Part shown: positions 34,566 to 45,438 of the stretch, in pieces
Layout of the letters: the number at the start of each line of letters is the position of its first letter
Numbering within the stretch: position 1 is the first letter of the stretch
Source of the DNA: Paramecium sonneborni
Lineage: Eukaryota; Ciliophora; Oligohymenophorea; Peniculida; Parameciidae
Direction: 5' to 3'
DNA: 64,000 nt
NCBI GenBank assembly: GCA_905182985.1
Contig: CAJJDN010000009.1
Location: 567,109 to 631,108 of the forward strand
Program-made: the position numbers and the translations under genes
The notes under the pieces: model-generated
What the model was told of the DNA's origin: nothing
Seen by the model: the letters and a program-made list of their open reading frames with translations, nothing else
The model's database searches: none

Positions 34566-35906
34566 TCAATCAATAAATATTTTTAATAGTGAAGAGCATA
34601 TTTTGTTTTCTAATCTTACTCTTATATCTAAATCCACTCTCATTTCATCATTTCCTTTCATAGGATATTTACATCTATATCTTAATGAAAGAAGTCTAAA
34701 TAAGTGTTAGTATTCAGAATCTTCTTCATTATTCTTATCGCTTTTTCGTTTTTAAAGTGATAATTTACCTAAACATTCTTCTAACCATAAATTAGTTCCG
34801 TCTCTTCTTTCAGATAAATTATATTCATCTTCTCCAAGTGCTATTCTTGCCATATGATCATTTAAAATCAATTTTCCATAATAAGGAAAATATATTTTAA
34901 TGAATTTCTTCATTCTAACTTTTAATGAATATTAATTACTTTCTATATAAATATAATACAATTAAAAATCCTCGAACATTCCTATTTTTTAGTTCTTTTG
35001 TATTTATAGAAAATAGAATAGCAGAACTTTGTTTTCTGTTAAAAGCTTGATTAGCTGATCGAACAAATATTTCAAAAATTATATCTGTTACAGATTCCCT
35101 CATATAATGCATTAATGCTAAAATTCCATCTAATAAATTTTTATCTTCTGAGATTTTAACATAGACAGGTTTTAAATTTTATTTCATTTCTTCATCTTTT
35201 TCTGCACGCATTTTATCAACTAATAAATATTCTCTCAATTTTCGTTCTCTTATCGCTAATTCAGCATTTGCATCACTTAATTCAGATTTTAATTTATTCA
35301 TTTCATCATTCATATTTTTAACTTAACGATTCAAATCTGAATTTGCTTTTTTCAAATTATCATTCTCAACTAAAAAAGGTAAGTTCATTTCCTTTTATTC
35401 ATTTTATACTTTTTTCCTTTCTTAATTAGTAGCTTCTTAAATTCTATTTGCAATTTATGCCTTTAGTTATTGGAGTTCATTAGTGATATCTTAAATTTAT
35501 TAATCCTTTAATTTAATATCTCTTTCTAACTCTCTAAGTTTGGATGGATCAAAATCATCCTTATTAGTAATTTAATATTTATTTTGAGGTAATCTATTTA
35601 AATGATAAAGTTCTTCTTCTAAATATTTCACTCTTCCACTCAGCCTAGAAATTTCGATATTTCTAATAATTTTATGAAAAAGAATACTTTTATGCAACGA
35701 CAGCTTCAAAATTATATTACATATCAGTAATTATAGCTCTCAATCTTAGATTATCTTCTTCATGCAATCCTTTAATAAAATGTAATCTATCTAATGTTTA
35801 TGATAGATTTGAGATTTCCTGAATAGTTTAAATAAAATACTTGGTTTCTAATAGTGATTCCTTGAAGTAGATTTGGGAGTATATATTCGTCGTTAGTAAC
35901 TTACAT
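34566..35906 (-). CDS. Coiled-coil protein with conserved C-terminal domain (422 aa)
   Basis: Three introns (35819-35840, 35663-35687, 34915-34939; 22, 25, 25 nt) are removed. Residues 20-230 are coiled coil; the C-terminal 180 residues look globular (YFPYYGKLILNDHMARIALG, GTNLWLEECLGKLSLQKRKS, RYRCKYPMKGNDEM). I do not recognise the family; the plan is reminiscent of axonemal or basal-body coiled-coil proteins. The first 205 codons of this gene lie in the duplicated sequence and appear again, truncated, at 36461-37078. Confidence 0.65.
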
Positions 35907-36077
35907 TTAATAATTTAATTTTGTAATTAAAGAGAAGAGAAAAAGATTATTTTAACTTGGAGTTTAAATGAGAATATTGGATAATATATAAATAGTGAAC
36001 TCTAGTAGAGAACGATGTAAATAAATATTAGAATAGATTTTTGATTTATTAATAAATTATATAAATAATAAAGTGAT

Positions 36078-36356
36078 ATGTCACAAGAACATGATTTAGA
36101 TGATTTAGCAGAACAATAATTGGCTGAATAAACTGCTCTAAGTTAGATTCCATCAATTCCAGATTAGGCTTTACCAACTCGTTAATATTTAGAGAAAGCA
36201 GTTATTGATTAACTTCATGGTAGATTATTATTAATAAAAGGTGAAGATGCTTTAAAGGCATTAGCAAGGGAGAGACCCAAAAATCCTATTGAATTTTTTT
36301 CATATTATTTAATGACTTAACATTGTAATAAGAAGAAAGAATAACAAGAATAATGA
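36078..36356 (+). CDS. Dpy-30-motif protein (left copy)
   Basis: A 92-residue protein whose central part is the Dpy-30 motif: PTRQYLEKAVIDQLHGRLLL followed by ALKALARERPKNPIEFFSYY. This helix-turn-helix dimer binds amphipathic helices in COMPASS/MLL histone methyltransferases (via Ash2) and in ciliary radial-spoke proteins. At 92 residues it matches stand-alone DPY30. It is identical to 37250-37528 and in my reading is the same gene seen twice because of an assembly overlap. Confidence 0.85.
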
Positions 36357-36414
36357 AATTAACTGCAGTATAATTGTATAATCCCAATGTGATAATAATT
36401 ATTTAAATATATTA

Positions 36415-36459
36415 ATGCTAAAACATCTTTATGATACAGATTGTGTAACATGGTCTCCA
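36415..36459 (+). CDS. Proteasome alpha-1, 5' fragment (left copy, truncated by N)
   Basis: The first 15 codons ([15 protein letters not shown]) of the proteasome subunit found intact at 37587, cut off at the N at 36460. It is part of the duplicated block and is not an independent gene. Confidence 0.9.
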
Positions 36460-36460
36460 N
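36460..36460. other. Single-N assembly gap
   Basis: The only N in the window. It stands exactly at the junction of the two copies of the 1171-bp repeat, where the left contig ends inside the proteasome gene and the right contig begins inside the coiled-coil gene. Confidence 0.97.
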
Positions 36461-37078
36461 TTAATTTATTCATTTCATCATTCATATTTTTAACTTAACG
36501 ATTCAAATCTGAATTTGCTTTTTTCAAATTATCATTCTCAACTAAAAAAGGTAAGTTCATTTCCTTTTATTCATTTTATACTTTTTTCCTTTCTTAATTA
36601 GTAGCTTCTTAAATTCTATTTGCAATTTATGCCTTTAGTTATTGGAGTTCATTAGTGATATCTTAAATTTATTAATCCTTTAATTTAATATCTCTTTCTA
36701 ACTCTCTAAGTTTGGATGGATCAAAATCATCCTTATTAGTAATTTAATATTTATTTTGAGGTAATCTATTTAAATGATAAAGTTCTTCTTCTAAATATTT
36801 CACTCTTCCACTCAGCCTAGAAATTTCGATATTTCTAATAATTTTATGAAAAAGAATACTTTTATGCAACGACAGCTTCAAAATTATATTACATATCAGT
36901 AATTATAGCTCTCAATCTTAGATTATCTTCTTCATGCAATCCTTTAATAAAATGTAATCTATCTAATGTTTATGATAGATTTGAGATTTCCTGAATAGTT
37001 TAAATAAAATACTTGGTTTCTAATAGTGATTCCTTGAAGTAGATTTGGGAGTATATATTCGTCGTTAGTAACTTACAT
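36461..37078 (-). CDS. Coiled-coil protein, truncated duplicate 5' part
   Basis: The 5' part (about 190 codons after splicing) of the gene at 34566-35906, repeated exactly and cut at the N. Its start codon corresponds to 35906 shifted by 1172. Not an independent gene if the duplication is an assembly overlap. Confidence 0.85.
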
Positions 37079-37249
37079 TTAATAATTTAATTTTGTAATT
37101 AAAGAGAAGAGAAAAAGATTATTTTAACTTGGAGTTTAAATGAGAATATTGGATAATATATAAATAGTGAACTCTAGTAGAGAACGATGTAAATAAATAT
37201 TAGAATAGATTTTTGATTTATTAATAAATTATATAAATAATAAAGTGAT

Positions 37250-37528
37250 ATGTCACAAGAACATGATTTAGATGATTTAGCAGAACAATAATTGGCTGAA
37301 TAAACTGCTCTAAGTTAGATTCCATCAATTCCAGATTAGGCTTTACCAACTCGTTAATATTTAGAGAAAGCAGTTATTGATTAACTTCATGGTAGATTAT
37401 TATTAATAAAAGGTGAAGATGCTTTAAAGGCATTAGCAAGGGAGAGACCCAAAAATCCTATTGAATTTTTTTCATATTATTTAATGACTTAACATTGTAA
37501 TAAGAAGAAAGAATAACAAGAATAATGA
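37250..37528 (+). CDS. Dpy-30-motif protein (right copy)
   Basis: Identical to the gene at 36078-36356, with the same Dpy-30 motif and length. The flanks on the right are continuous with the complete proteasome gene 58 bases downstream, so this copy sits in the true genomic order on that side. Confidence 0.85.
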
Positions 37529-37586
37529 AATTAACTGCAGTATAATTGTATAATCCCAATGTGATAATAATTATTTAAATATATTA

Positions 37587-38408
37587 ATGCTAAAACATCT
37601 TTATGATACAGATTGTGTAACATGGTCTCCACAAGGAAAATTATTTTAAGTGGAATATGCAATGGAAGCTGTGAAATAGGGAAGTATTTGTTTAGGACTA
37701 AAATCAAATGAAAATGTAGTATTATGCAGTCTGAAAAGATAACCATCTGAATTAGCTGGTTATTAAGAAAAGTAATTTAAAATAGATGATCATATGGCTA
37801 TAGCTATAGCTGGATTGACTGCTGATGCTCGTAATATTAATATTTAATATATAGGTGTGTTATGTAAATATATGAGAACAGAATGTTTGGAATATAAATA
37901 TACATACGAATCTCATCATCCAGTTGGAAGATTAGTATTTAAAGTTGCAGAAAGTATTATAAAATATAATAAATCATAGAATCTTAACATAAAACTTAGA
38001 GTGGAGCAAAGAGACCTTATGGTGTAGGATTATTAGTTGCAGGAATCGATCCTAATGGTGTACATTTATTTGAAACTTGTCCTTCTGGAAATTATTATGA
38101 ATATAAATGTTAAGCTATTGGTTCTAGATCATAAGCTGCTAGAACTTATTTTGAAAGTTGGTTCCACTTATTTGAAAAAAGTACTTTAGAATAGTTAATT
38201 TTACATGGATTAAGTGCTCTTAAAAAAGCTATCATGGAAGATGAAGAGTAATTATACATATTTAAGATATAGATTAAATGAAAAAAATGTAGAAGTTGGA
38301 ATTTTGGGTAAAAATTAAAAATTTATTCATCTTAATGCTTAAGAATTAAAAGAATATATTTAAAAATTAGAAACATTTAATGCAAATACCTAAATTTAAT
38401 AAGAGTGA
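37587..38408 (+). CDS. PSMA1: 20S proteasome subunit alpha type-1 (alpha-6)
   Basis: A 248-residue protein after removing introns at 37831-37854 (24 nt), 37954-37979 (26 nt) and 38248-38272 (25 nt). The N-terminal alpha-subunit signature is [20 protein letters not shown] followed by MEAVKQGS, which is characteristic of PSMA1. Further matches are [44 protein letters not shown] and [20 protein letters not shown]. It forms part of the outer alpha ring of the 20S core; alpha subunits are not proteolytic. The 24-nt first intron is a stop-free multiple of three. The gene converges on the next one with 55 bases between stops. Confidence 0.95.
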
Positions 38409-38463
38409 TGATTAAATAATAATAATATTGGATATATTTCTATAGAAACACCTTTAATCCCAA

Positions 38464-40784
38464 TCATTTTTCTATATTAAACTTTTATCCATAAGAAAAG
38501 TTTGTATTTAACTTTGTATCTCTTCTATCTTGTTATTTTTATTTCTCTATAAAATTATTATAATTATTTTTACTATTTTATTCTTTTTCTTTATCTTCCT
38601 TTCCCCATTCTTCGATTACTAATTTATAGTCAAATTTACGAACATCTGATTCTCCTTACAAATCAAATAATCTTAAAAAGAAATAATCAAATGCTTCACT
38701 ACTAAGAGTTATTCCAATATAATTAAATGCTTTAGTTAATTAATCTCTTGTTAATTAAGGTTAATTAAATGTAGGTAGATAAGATAAGATTGATTTTTTG
38801 AATTTCATAATTTATGAACTAATTTCATTACTATATTATCTCTCTTCATCTTCAGTAAATATTCTACATTTGCCTACTATTTATTTAAAAATGCTTCTAA
38901 CTATTTACAATTAACAAGTAGCTTCCTCGTCATATTCTATCCAATCTTATGTATTATCTTCAATCATATATCTAGCTAATAAGTACATCTTCTCTACATC
39001 TTTTAATTCAAAAGGTCTATCACTTAATTTTAAGGCAATATCTTTTATAGAAATCTTTCCTTTTTATCTTATCTAAGAATCAAAGAGATCATTTTCAACA
39101 ACTTCTTCTAATTTTAATTTCCTTAATCTAAATCTCATATTCAATTCTAAACCTAAATCCTTTATATCTTCTTATTTCACTGTTCTTCTCCTTCTTAGAC
39201 CAGCACTTTATGGTCTCTATTTTTATAATGACTTCTCTTCTTATATCTATCCTAATTGACTACTTTAATTGTGATTTTATGCTTAATTTATAGGTATTTA
39301 AGAAAGTGGAGGCTTTGAATCTTTTTCAAAACTTGGTATAACTGCCATTGTACCCATTGTTGCCAATTTCACTGTTGATGTTCTTGCACTCTTTCTATCA
39401 GATTTTGGTTATTATTAATATTCCTCCTAAAAATCTTACTAAGCTACTTAAAGTAATAAATTTTTGTATTTTTCATCTACTAATTCAAATTAATTTTTAT
39501 AATATTCCATATCATTTTCTAACTATTTTCTTTCTTTTTCTTATTATTTAAAATTCTCTTATTCATAATTTTTCATATCTTATATTTACTTTTCTAATTA
39601 TTTTATATTTTCATTCCTTTCATCAATATTTAATTTAAGTTCCATAATATTTTATTCTAATTCTCTTATATGTAAATCATCATTATGAGTTTTAGTTGCT
39701 TTTATTATTAAATTATTATTTATAGTCTTTAAATTTTATATCTCTTATTATAATATTTCACATTTATCGTTATATTCTTATAATTATTATTTTAACTATT
39801 CAGATTATTCTTCTGCTCTTGTTTTTAGCATATCAAATTATTCACATTTAACTTATGCATTAAATAATTCTTCATCTTTTAATTTTATTATTCCATTAAA
39901 TTAATCCATTTCTTATTAAAGTGAATTAATAACTTTCATCTAAACATAAAATTTCTCTTCAAAATTATCCATCTGAACAGCCCTAAAATCTAATACTTTT
40001 ATACATTTTCTATGCTGCTTAATTTCTCAATGCTTAGTCTAACAAACTTCTTAATCTTATTGATTCCTCTATGTAATTTTTTAATTCTGCTTCAATCTCT
40101 GATACTTTTGTTACTTTTATATGTTTCTTTAAAATTTATAATTCTGCCTCCTTTTCTGTCAATTATGATTTAACCTCTTTCAAAGTCTTTTTAAGATTAT
40201 TCATTAAAATATGATCTCCTAACGGTTGATGTCCTGAACCTGTTTGTATATAACTATCCAAATTTTCAAGAAGTTTTTCTAATTTTGAATTCTCCTTTTA
40301 AAGTTAACCATTTTTAGTTTTCAATCTTATATTCTCTTCCTTTATCCTATTTATTTACTGTTTTAATTCAATCTATTCTTCATAAAGTGTTTCTTTTTCT
40401 TTTTTTATATTCTTTGGTAATTTTTTATCTCCAACTAACGAAGGTGGATTTAACAATATTGCATTTATACTTTATTTTTAACAATTATAATTACTCTATT
40501 CCTTGTTTATCGAAATTATCATAATCTTATTCTTCTAAAATTACTTCATCATCAGTTCTTTTCTTTCCACTAAAAATAGTTTAATTTATTTACAGTTTCG
40601 AATTCTTTGTAACTATAGCAGAATGTGGTCTTACATTTGGTAACTTTTTTGTGCCTCCTCCATAAGTATTTTATAATTATGAAGGTAAGCGTGATTTTGC
40701 ACTATCAGGACGACCTTTTAAATTAAATGCCTAAATTTCCATAAATATTACTGATGACGGTCGACTTTAAAAATCAAATTCCAT
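38464..40784 (-). CDS. Coiled-coil protein with C-terminal EF-hand-like region (757 aa)
   Basis: Introns at 40470-40494 (25 nt, ending AAAG) and 39983-40004 (22 nt) are removed. Residues 100-480 are coiled coil. From about residue 560 the sequence becomes globular, with helix-loop-helix blocks such as FDSQIRQKGKISIKDIALKL and YLPTFNQPQLTRDQLTKAFN and FDLQGESDVRKFDYKLVIEE that resemble degenerate EF-hands lacking a full set of Ca2+ ligands. No family is recognised; the plan is common among ciliary and cortical proteins of ciliates. Confidence 0.65.
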
Positions 40785-40809
40785 TATATAATTTTTAATA
40801 ATAACTATT

Positions 40810-41334
40810 TCATTCAACTATAATATCTATATGATTATTATCATCCTCCCCTTTATTTTGTCGATTAAATAATTAAATTTAAATGTCATCATCATCCCAA
40901 TGCAATCTTATTCCTTTATTTTCCCATTTCATATTATATTCTTCTAGTTTTAATTAAACCTGTTTTTCAGCTTTTTCAAAACTCAAAAAAGGGCAAAGTA
41001 ATGAGAATCCACAACTAACAGGAATCAACATGTATGCAAGTGTAATTAGTTTTTAAGATGGCCAAGCGTTTAAGATAGTTTTATTAAGATCTTCTAAAAA
41101 TATTTACAGATCTTGATCGCTAATATATTCAATAATTAATGAATTATTCCTTAAAAAATACTAAGGATAAAGTTTTGATAAGACAAATCTACTACCTTTA
41201 GTTTTTAAGTTGATTATAGCATTTGCATCGTATAATTAACTGTATTGTTTTTTTAATTTTTTTTTATTTTATTAAGGTTATTAAGGTTATTAAGACTTAT
41301 TTGTTATTTGTAATGATTTGTTATTTTTAAGCAT
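40810..41334 (-). CDS. ERF4/GOLGA7-like palmitoyltransferase cofactor (174 aa)
   Basis: Intact intronless frame from ATG 41334 to TGA 40812-40810. A Gln/Pro-rich N-terminus (SQQPQQPQQNKKK) precedes a domain with the ERF4/GOLGA7 pattern: TKGSRFVLSKLYPQYF, FLEDLNKTILNAWPSQKLI, a hydrophobic Cys-containing segment IPVSCGFSLLCPFLSFEKAE, and LEEYNMKWENKGIRLHW. Known members partner with DHHC-type enzymes (Erf2/DHHC9) to palmitoylate Ras-like proteins at the Golgi. Length and motif order fit; exact identity is moderate. It is 25 bases from the coiled-coil gene start and shares its orientation. Confidence 0.5.
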
Positions 41335-41563
41335 ATATTTATTAATAAATAAAGATAAATTTAAATGGAAATTAAAAAGAAATAAAATTAAATTAAAAAA
41401 TTAATTTCTTAATTAGATAAGAAATAATAATGTAAATGAATAAGATATAAAAACAATATTGAATAATTTAAAAACGCTACAAAGTAGAAAATTTAAATAT
41501 AAGATGGATATAAAAAGAGTTTTATAAATGAATATATTTGATTTGTTTAATATTATTTATTCT

Positions 41564-43266
41564 TCATTCTGCATGTCCAAGTTTAGCTGCTTTATAATCT
41601 TCTGCAAAATGTAACAATGATGCAGTGAAAACTGCTAACATTTTTACTTTACCCTAAGAAAATTTAAAAGAAATAATATACATCTCTTATTTATTCCCAA
41701 ATTAAAAATACTGTAGCACCCAATCTTCTTGCAACAGAAATTACATATTTAGCATTACTTTCAATTTCTTCTGGGGTTTCACCTTAAATAATAATATTAA
41801 TGAAATACCTTTTTAAACAAAGTCCCAATCAATAGCTCTTGGTTCAATAGAATTCAAAATTCTAAAGAAGAAATGACTAGTTCTAGCTTTAGGGTCTTTA
41901 AATGAAGCTAATCTATCAGCTTCTGGGACTTTCTTATTGGCTGCCTCTAAGATTTATTCATCTTTTTAATCACCCATAGTCTATTAATTTATAAGGAATA
42001 AAAATACTTTAAGAACATCTAATCTAAACAATTACCAGATCACACCTAATATAAGTTTCTTTTTTCCATCAACAAAATCAACTCCTCCAACATTAACAAT
42101 TTTGATATTAAATTATTTAGCTTATTCTAATGAATAGTTAGCATTTTGGACTTTAATGATTCTAGATTTAGCTGGAATCTTAACATTTTTCCAATTAATA
42201 GTTTATGGCTTTAATTTTTCTAATAATCTATTTAGATTGATTCCATCTCTCATATCTTCAATTAAATTATTTATATATCCATCTTCAATATTGAGACTGT
42301 TAATCCACATTTTAAATACTCTTTCATCCATACTACTTTCAGGATCATCATCTTCTTATAACATTTTAGTTTTTTCATAATCATCTTAACTTGGTGTTAA
42401 TCCTGGACAAGCATTGAAAATTTATGCACAAAATAATAAATTTAATTTAGAATTTCCTTTAATTATATGAACTGGTCTCATAAATTTAGGAACTCCAATA
42501 GATTCAGCATTTTAAATAATAGTTTTAGCTCTATTTTCAGGATCTTAAGTAAGTCCATCCAAATTGCATCTATCTTTATCTAATTAATTAAGTAAAATTG
42601 TATAAGCTTCCCCATCTTGTAAATCCTTATCAAAGTTATTTACTTATTTTTATGATTTAGCTTCTTTCAAATGATGATTGAACCATCTTAAAAGTAATTA
42701 ATCAGGTGGTAATTTAAGAATATCTCCAATTTCTTCTTCCTCTTTTTTTAGTCTAATAAGAAATGGATTCTCTTTTAAATTTACCATTTTAGTTGTTTGA
42801 ATCTATTATGTTACAGATTAATACTTTAATGATTTACCAAACCAAACCAAGAATAATATGCTCTCTTCTATCTTTAATTAAGTCTGGTCTAATATTAACA
42901 ACTACACATCCAATAGATTTAGCAGATTATATAGCTAAATTTAAGTTGATCTAATAGATATATTTAATTCATAAATACATTTTCATTAAAGATGTTAAGA
43001 GGTTTCTTTACATTTATGGCTCTAGTATCAATTGCACCATTTTATGCCAGATTTATGATTTTACATAACAATATACCATCTCCTACTTTAACAAACATAT
43101 CATTTGTTTCTGGATTTAATGGTAAAATGTCAGCAACATCTTTATCATCTCTTAAATAGTAATTGATATGATCACAAAATGATGAAACTTCATCTTGAGA
43201 ATAAGTATGATGAAATCCATCACCCTTTTCTACTTTCATTGCTTGCATTGTCTTAAGATTGTCCAT
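41564..43266 (-). CDS. Fimbrin/plastin-like actin-bundling protein
   Basis: A 523-residue protein after removing five introns (42951-42978, 42803-42824, 41981-42007, 41783-41808, 41654-41681; 28, 22, 27, 26, 28 nt). It contains four tandem calponin-homology domains, for example VGDGILLCKIINLAQNGAID, NVKKPLNIFNENINLNLAIQ, LDKDRCNLDGL, INSLNIEDGYINNLIEDMRD and ATVFLIWEQIRDGKVKMLAV, in the order of fimbrin actin-binding domains 1 and 2. The usual N-terminal EF-hand pair is absent: the protein starts about 40 residues before CH1, so Ca2+ control is probably missing. It should crosslink actin filaments. Intron 3 (27 nt) is a stop-free multiple of three. Confidence 0.92.
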
Positions 43267-43288
43267 TTTATTTTATAATATAATTTAA

Positions 43289-43813
43289 TCAAGATATTTC
43301 TTTCTCTTAAGTTGCAGAATTTTATTACTACACTAAATCTTCCTATTGTTGCTTTTCAATTACTTAATCTAATTTATCTTTGTTTTTATTTTTTTTTTTA
43401 GCACTCTTATTTTTAGACTCTGTTGTATGTTTCTTTAAAATTGCTATTCTCTTTTTGTATTCAATTGATTTCTGAAAATCTTTTAAATTACAAATGCACA
43501 TATGATAATCATCAAGTTCTGTTTCTGGAATAACCATTGCATGATCTTCCTTTCCTATTTCTTCATCATCTATAAAAGAGTCTTCCTGATCATATACATT
43601 TTAACCCTTTTCATAAGCAATATCTTTTTGCATTGCCCCTGTTTTTCTAGCAATTTAATATGGATTATCCAATTTCCCATATTAAGCGCATCTTTGAACA
43701 ATATTATCAATCAAATTGCGTTTTACATTATGAATTTACTCCTCTTCATATATTGGAGATTTAAAGAATTTACCCTCTGGTGTTTCTATATCTATTACAA
43801 TCCATTCATCCAT
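43289..43813 (-). CDS. HPC2/ubinuclein-like protein (174 aa)
   Basis: Intact intronless frame. The centre reads YDQEDSFIDDEEIGKED, close to the Hpc2-related domain of ubinucleins (YD--D-FID--E-YDE), the part that binds HIRA in the H3.3 chaperone complex. A cysteine/lysine-rich C-terminus (KNKSAKKKNKNKDK) follows. The N-terminal 60 residues (WIVIDIETPEGKFFKS) are not recognised. Ubinucleins are normally much longer, so this would be a minimal version; the call rests on one short motif. It is 22 bases upstream of the fimbrin start, in the same direction. Confidence 0.45.
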
Positions 43814-43963
43814 CGCTCTTTTATTATTATTCTGTTTTGAAATTATTTTGCAATATAAAAATATTGATAAAAATTAGACATTAATTAAAATCACAAATTG
43901 TCTCCTTATCAATATTATATATTATTTTTGAATACTAATAAAAATATTATTATATTCATCAAA

Positions 43964-45425
43964 TCATTTTAGTAAACTAAATCTTGTTCTTAGTAGAAAA
44001 GTCTTTCTTTGACACTATGAAATTTCAGCAGGTTCTGATTTTAAAGCAGGCAAAGAAACTATTCTATTTATTTGATAAACTCTTTTGAATTCCATTATTT
44101 ACATTTAACAACTAAGATAACCATCATAGTTAAAACCTCCAAAGATTAGTAATTTATTATCTATATAATTTTCATAAACACTTACCATCAATACAAGAAG
44201 AATGTCCAGCCCTTGGCTATGGAATTGCACCTTCTTATTCTATTATAAACCATTCATTATTCTTTAATGCATATATTTTATTTGAAAAAGTCGTTTCTTA
44301 CAAATCATCAATCTTACCTCCATATAATAAGATAAATGGATCGTAATAAACCATTGTGTGCATCATCAATTTTGGAGGTTTTGATCCAATTGTTTCTTTT
44401 TACTTCCAATTTTAGATTGAATCATAAGTATAAAGTTAATCATAAATTTCATCATTCTAATCTACTCCACCATATAAATATATTGTCTCTTAAGCTTCAA
44501 CAATTGCAGTATGCATAATTCCTTTGGCAAACATATTTTTAGGATTGGGTACTTCATGAAATCTCGAATGAATAGCATCAAAAATCATTGTATCACTTAA
44601 AACTTTATTCTTAAATCCTTCTCCTCCAACAATGAAAATTGAATCTTTATAACTAGTAGCAGCATGATATTTTCTCATTTAAAATATTCCTGCATATCTT
44701 ATAGTATGCCATTTTTCGCCATCAAACTTTTGAATTTCATTAACAAAACATTTTGATCTTAGAGGTCCATAATTATTTATTTATTCTCCTCCAATTACAT
44801 ATAATTCAGATAATATAGATGTCATCGTATGACCATATCTTGGAATAACGTTTTATAAAGAACTCCACTTATTGCTTGCTAATTAAATGAATAATATATT
44901 ACTTAAATCAAATTAACAAAAATCATTATTTACAGAATTACCAAAACCTCCACTTAAATATATGGAACCTTAATGGGAAACCATTTATCCAAATTCTCTA
45001 AATTAAGGAAACCAATTTTATTCACAACTTATCCAATTTCCTTTTATCATACAATTTTAATTGATATTAGTTTCAATTACTGATTGTTATCTCTTAAATT
45101 TTATTTTAGTATTATTAGTTTTCAATTTTAAAGTTTTATTACTTTTTTTAATTAATGTTTTGTATTGAGTCTGCCTGAATATTGTACTTTAAAAATCATC
45201 ATTCAATTTCTCATGAACAGCAACAAATATTTATTCAAATAATCCTTTTTTTTCTTATAAAGCAGGTAATGTATGTTATTTAACTTTTTATTCTTAACTT
45301 ATTTAATAGAATGATTTTTCTAATTGTTGATAATCTTTTCCTTAAGTTGCAATAGAACTATTAACGGATTATCGACCACAAGTAAGTTAAGATTAATCAA
45401 GTCTTTTATTTCTAATATTAATCAT
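43964..45425 (-). CDS. Kelch-repeat beta-propeller protein (about 470 aa)
   Basis: One intron at 44161-44185 (25 nt) is certain; a second at 44879-44902 (24 nt, stop-free multiple of three) is likely because its removal restores a clean kelch strand (FCQFDLQASNKWSSL). After a 150-residue basic N-terminus there are about five kelch repeats, for example RYGHTMTSILSELYVIGGEQ, RKYHAATSYKDSIFIVGGEG, HTAIVEAQETIYLYGGVDQN and RAGHSSC followed by KLLIFGGFNYDGY. It is probably a protein-interaction propeller; no BTB or other fused domain is present. Its start codon is only 13 bases from that of the divergent gene. Confidence 0.8.
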
Positions 45426-45438
45426 AATAAAAATTAAT

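Larger units (their letters stand above)
35289..36459. repeat. Exact 1171-bp direct repeat, left copy
   Basis: This block reappears base for base at 36461-37631 wherever I compared it, with a constant offset of 1172. It contains the 5' part of the coiled-coil gene, the complete Dpy-30 gene and the first 15 codons of the proteasome gene. It ends exactly at the single N. Confidence 0.95.
36461..37631. repeat. Exact 1171-bp direct repeat, right copy
   Basis: Second copy of 35289-36459. Past 37631 the sequence continues into the body of the proteasome gene, whereas left of 35289 the first copy continues into the 3' part of the coiled-coil gene. Two overlapping contig ends would give precisely this pattern. 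Confidence 0.95.

Noticed and set aside
36078..37528. True tandem duplication of the Dpy-30 gene
   Set aside because: Identity of the copies, the single N at the junction and the complementary truncated flanks fit an unmerged contig overlap better than a biological duplication.
41270..41300. Triple ttaaggtta-like repeat as a regulatory array
   Set aside because: It lies in the coding region of the ERF4/GOLGA7-like gene and simply encodes the repeated Gln-Gln-Pro.
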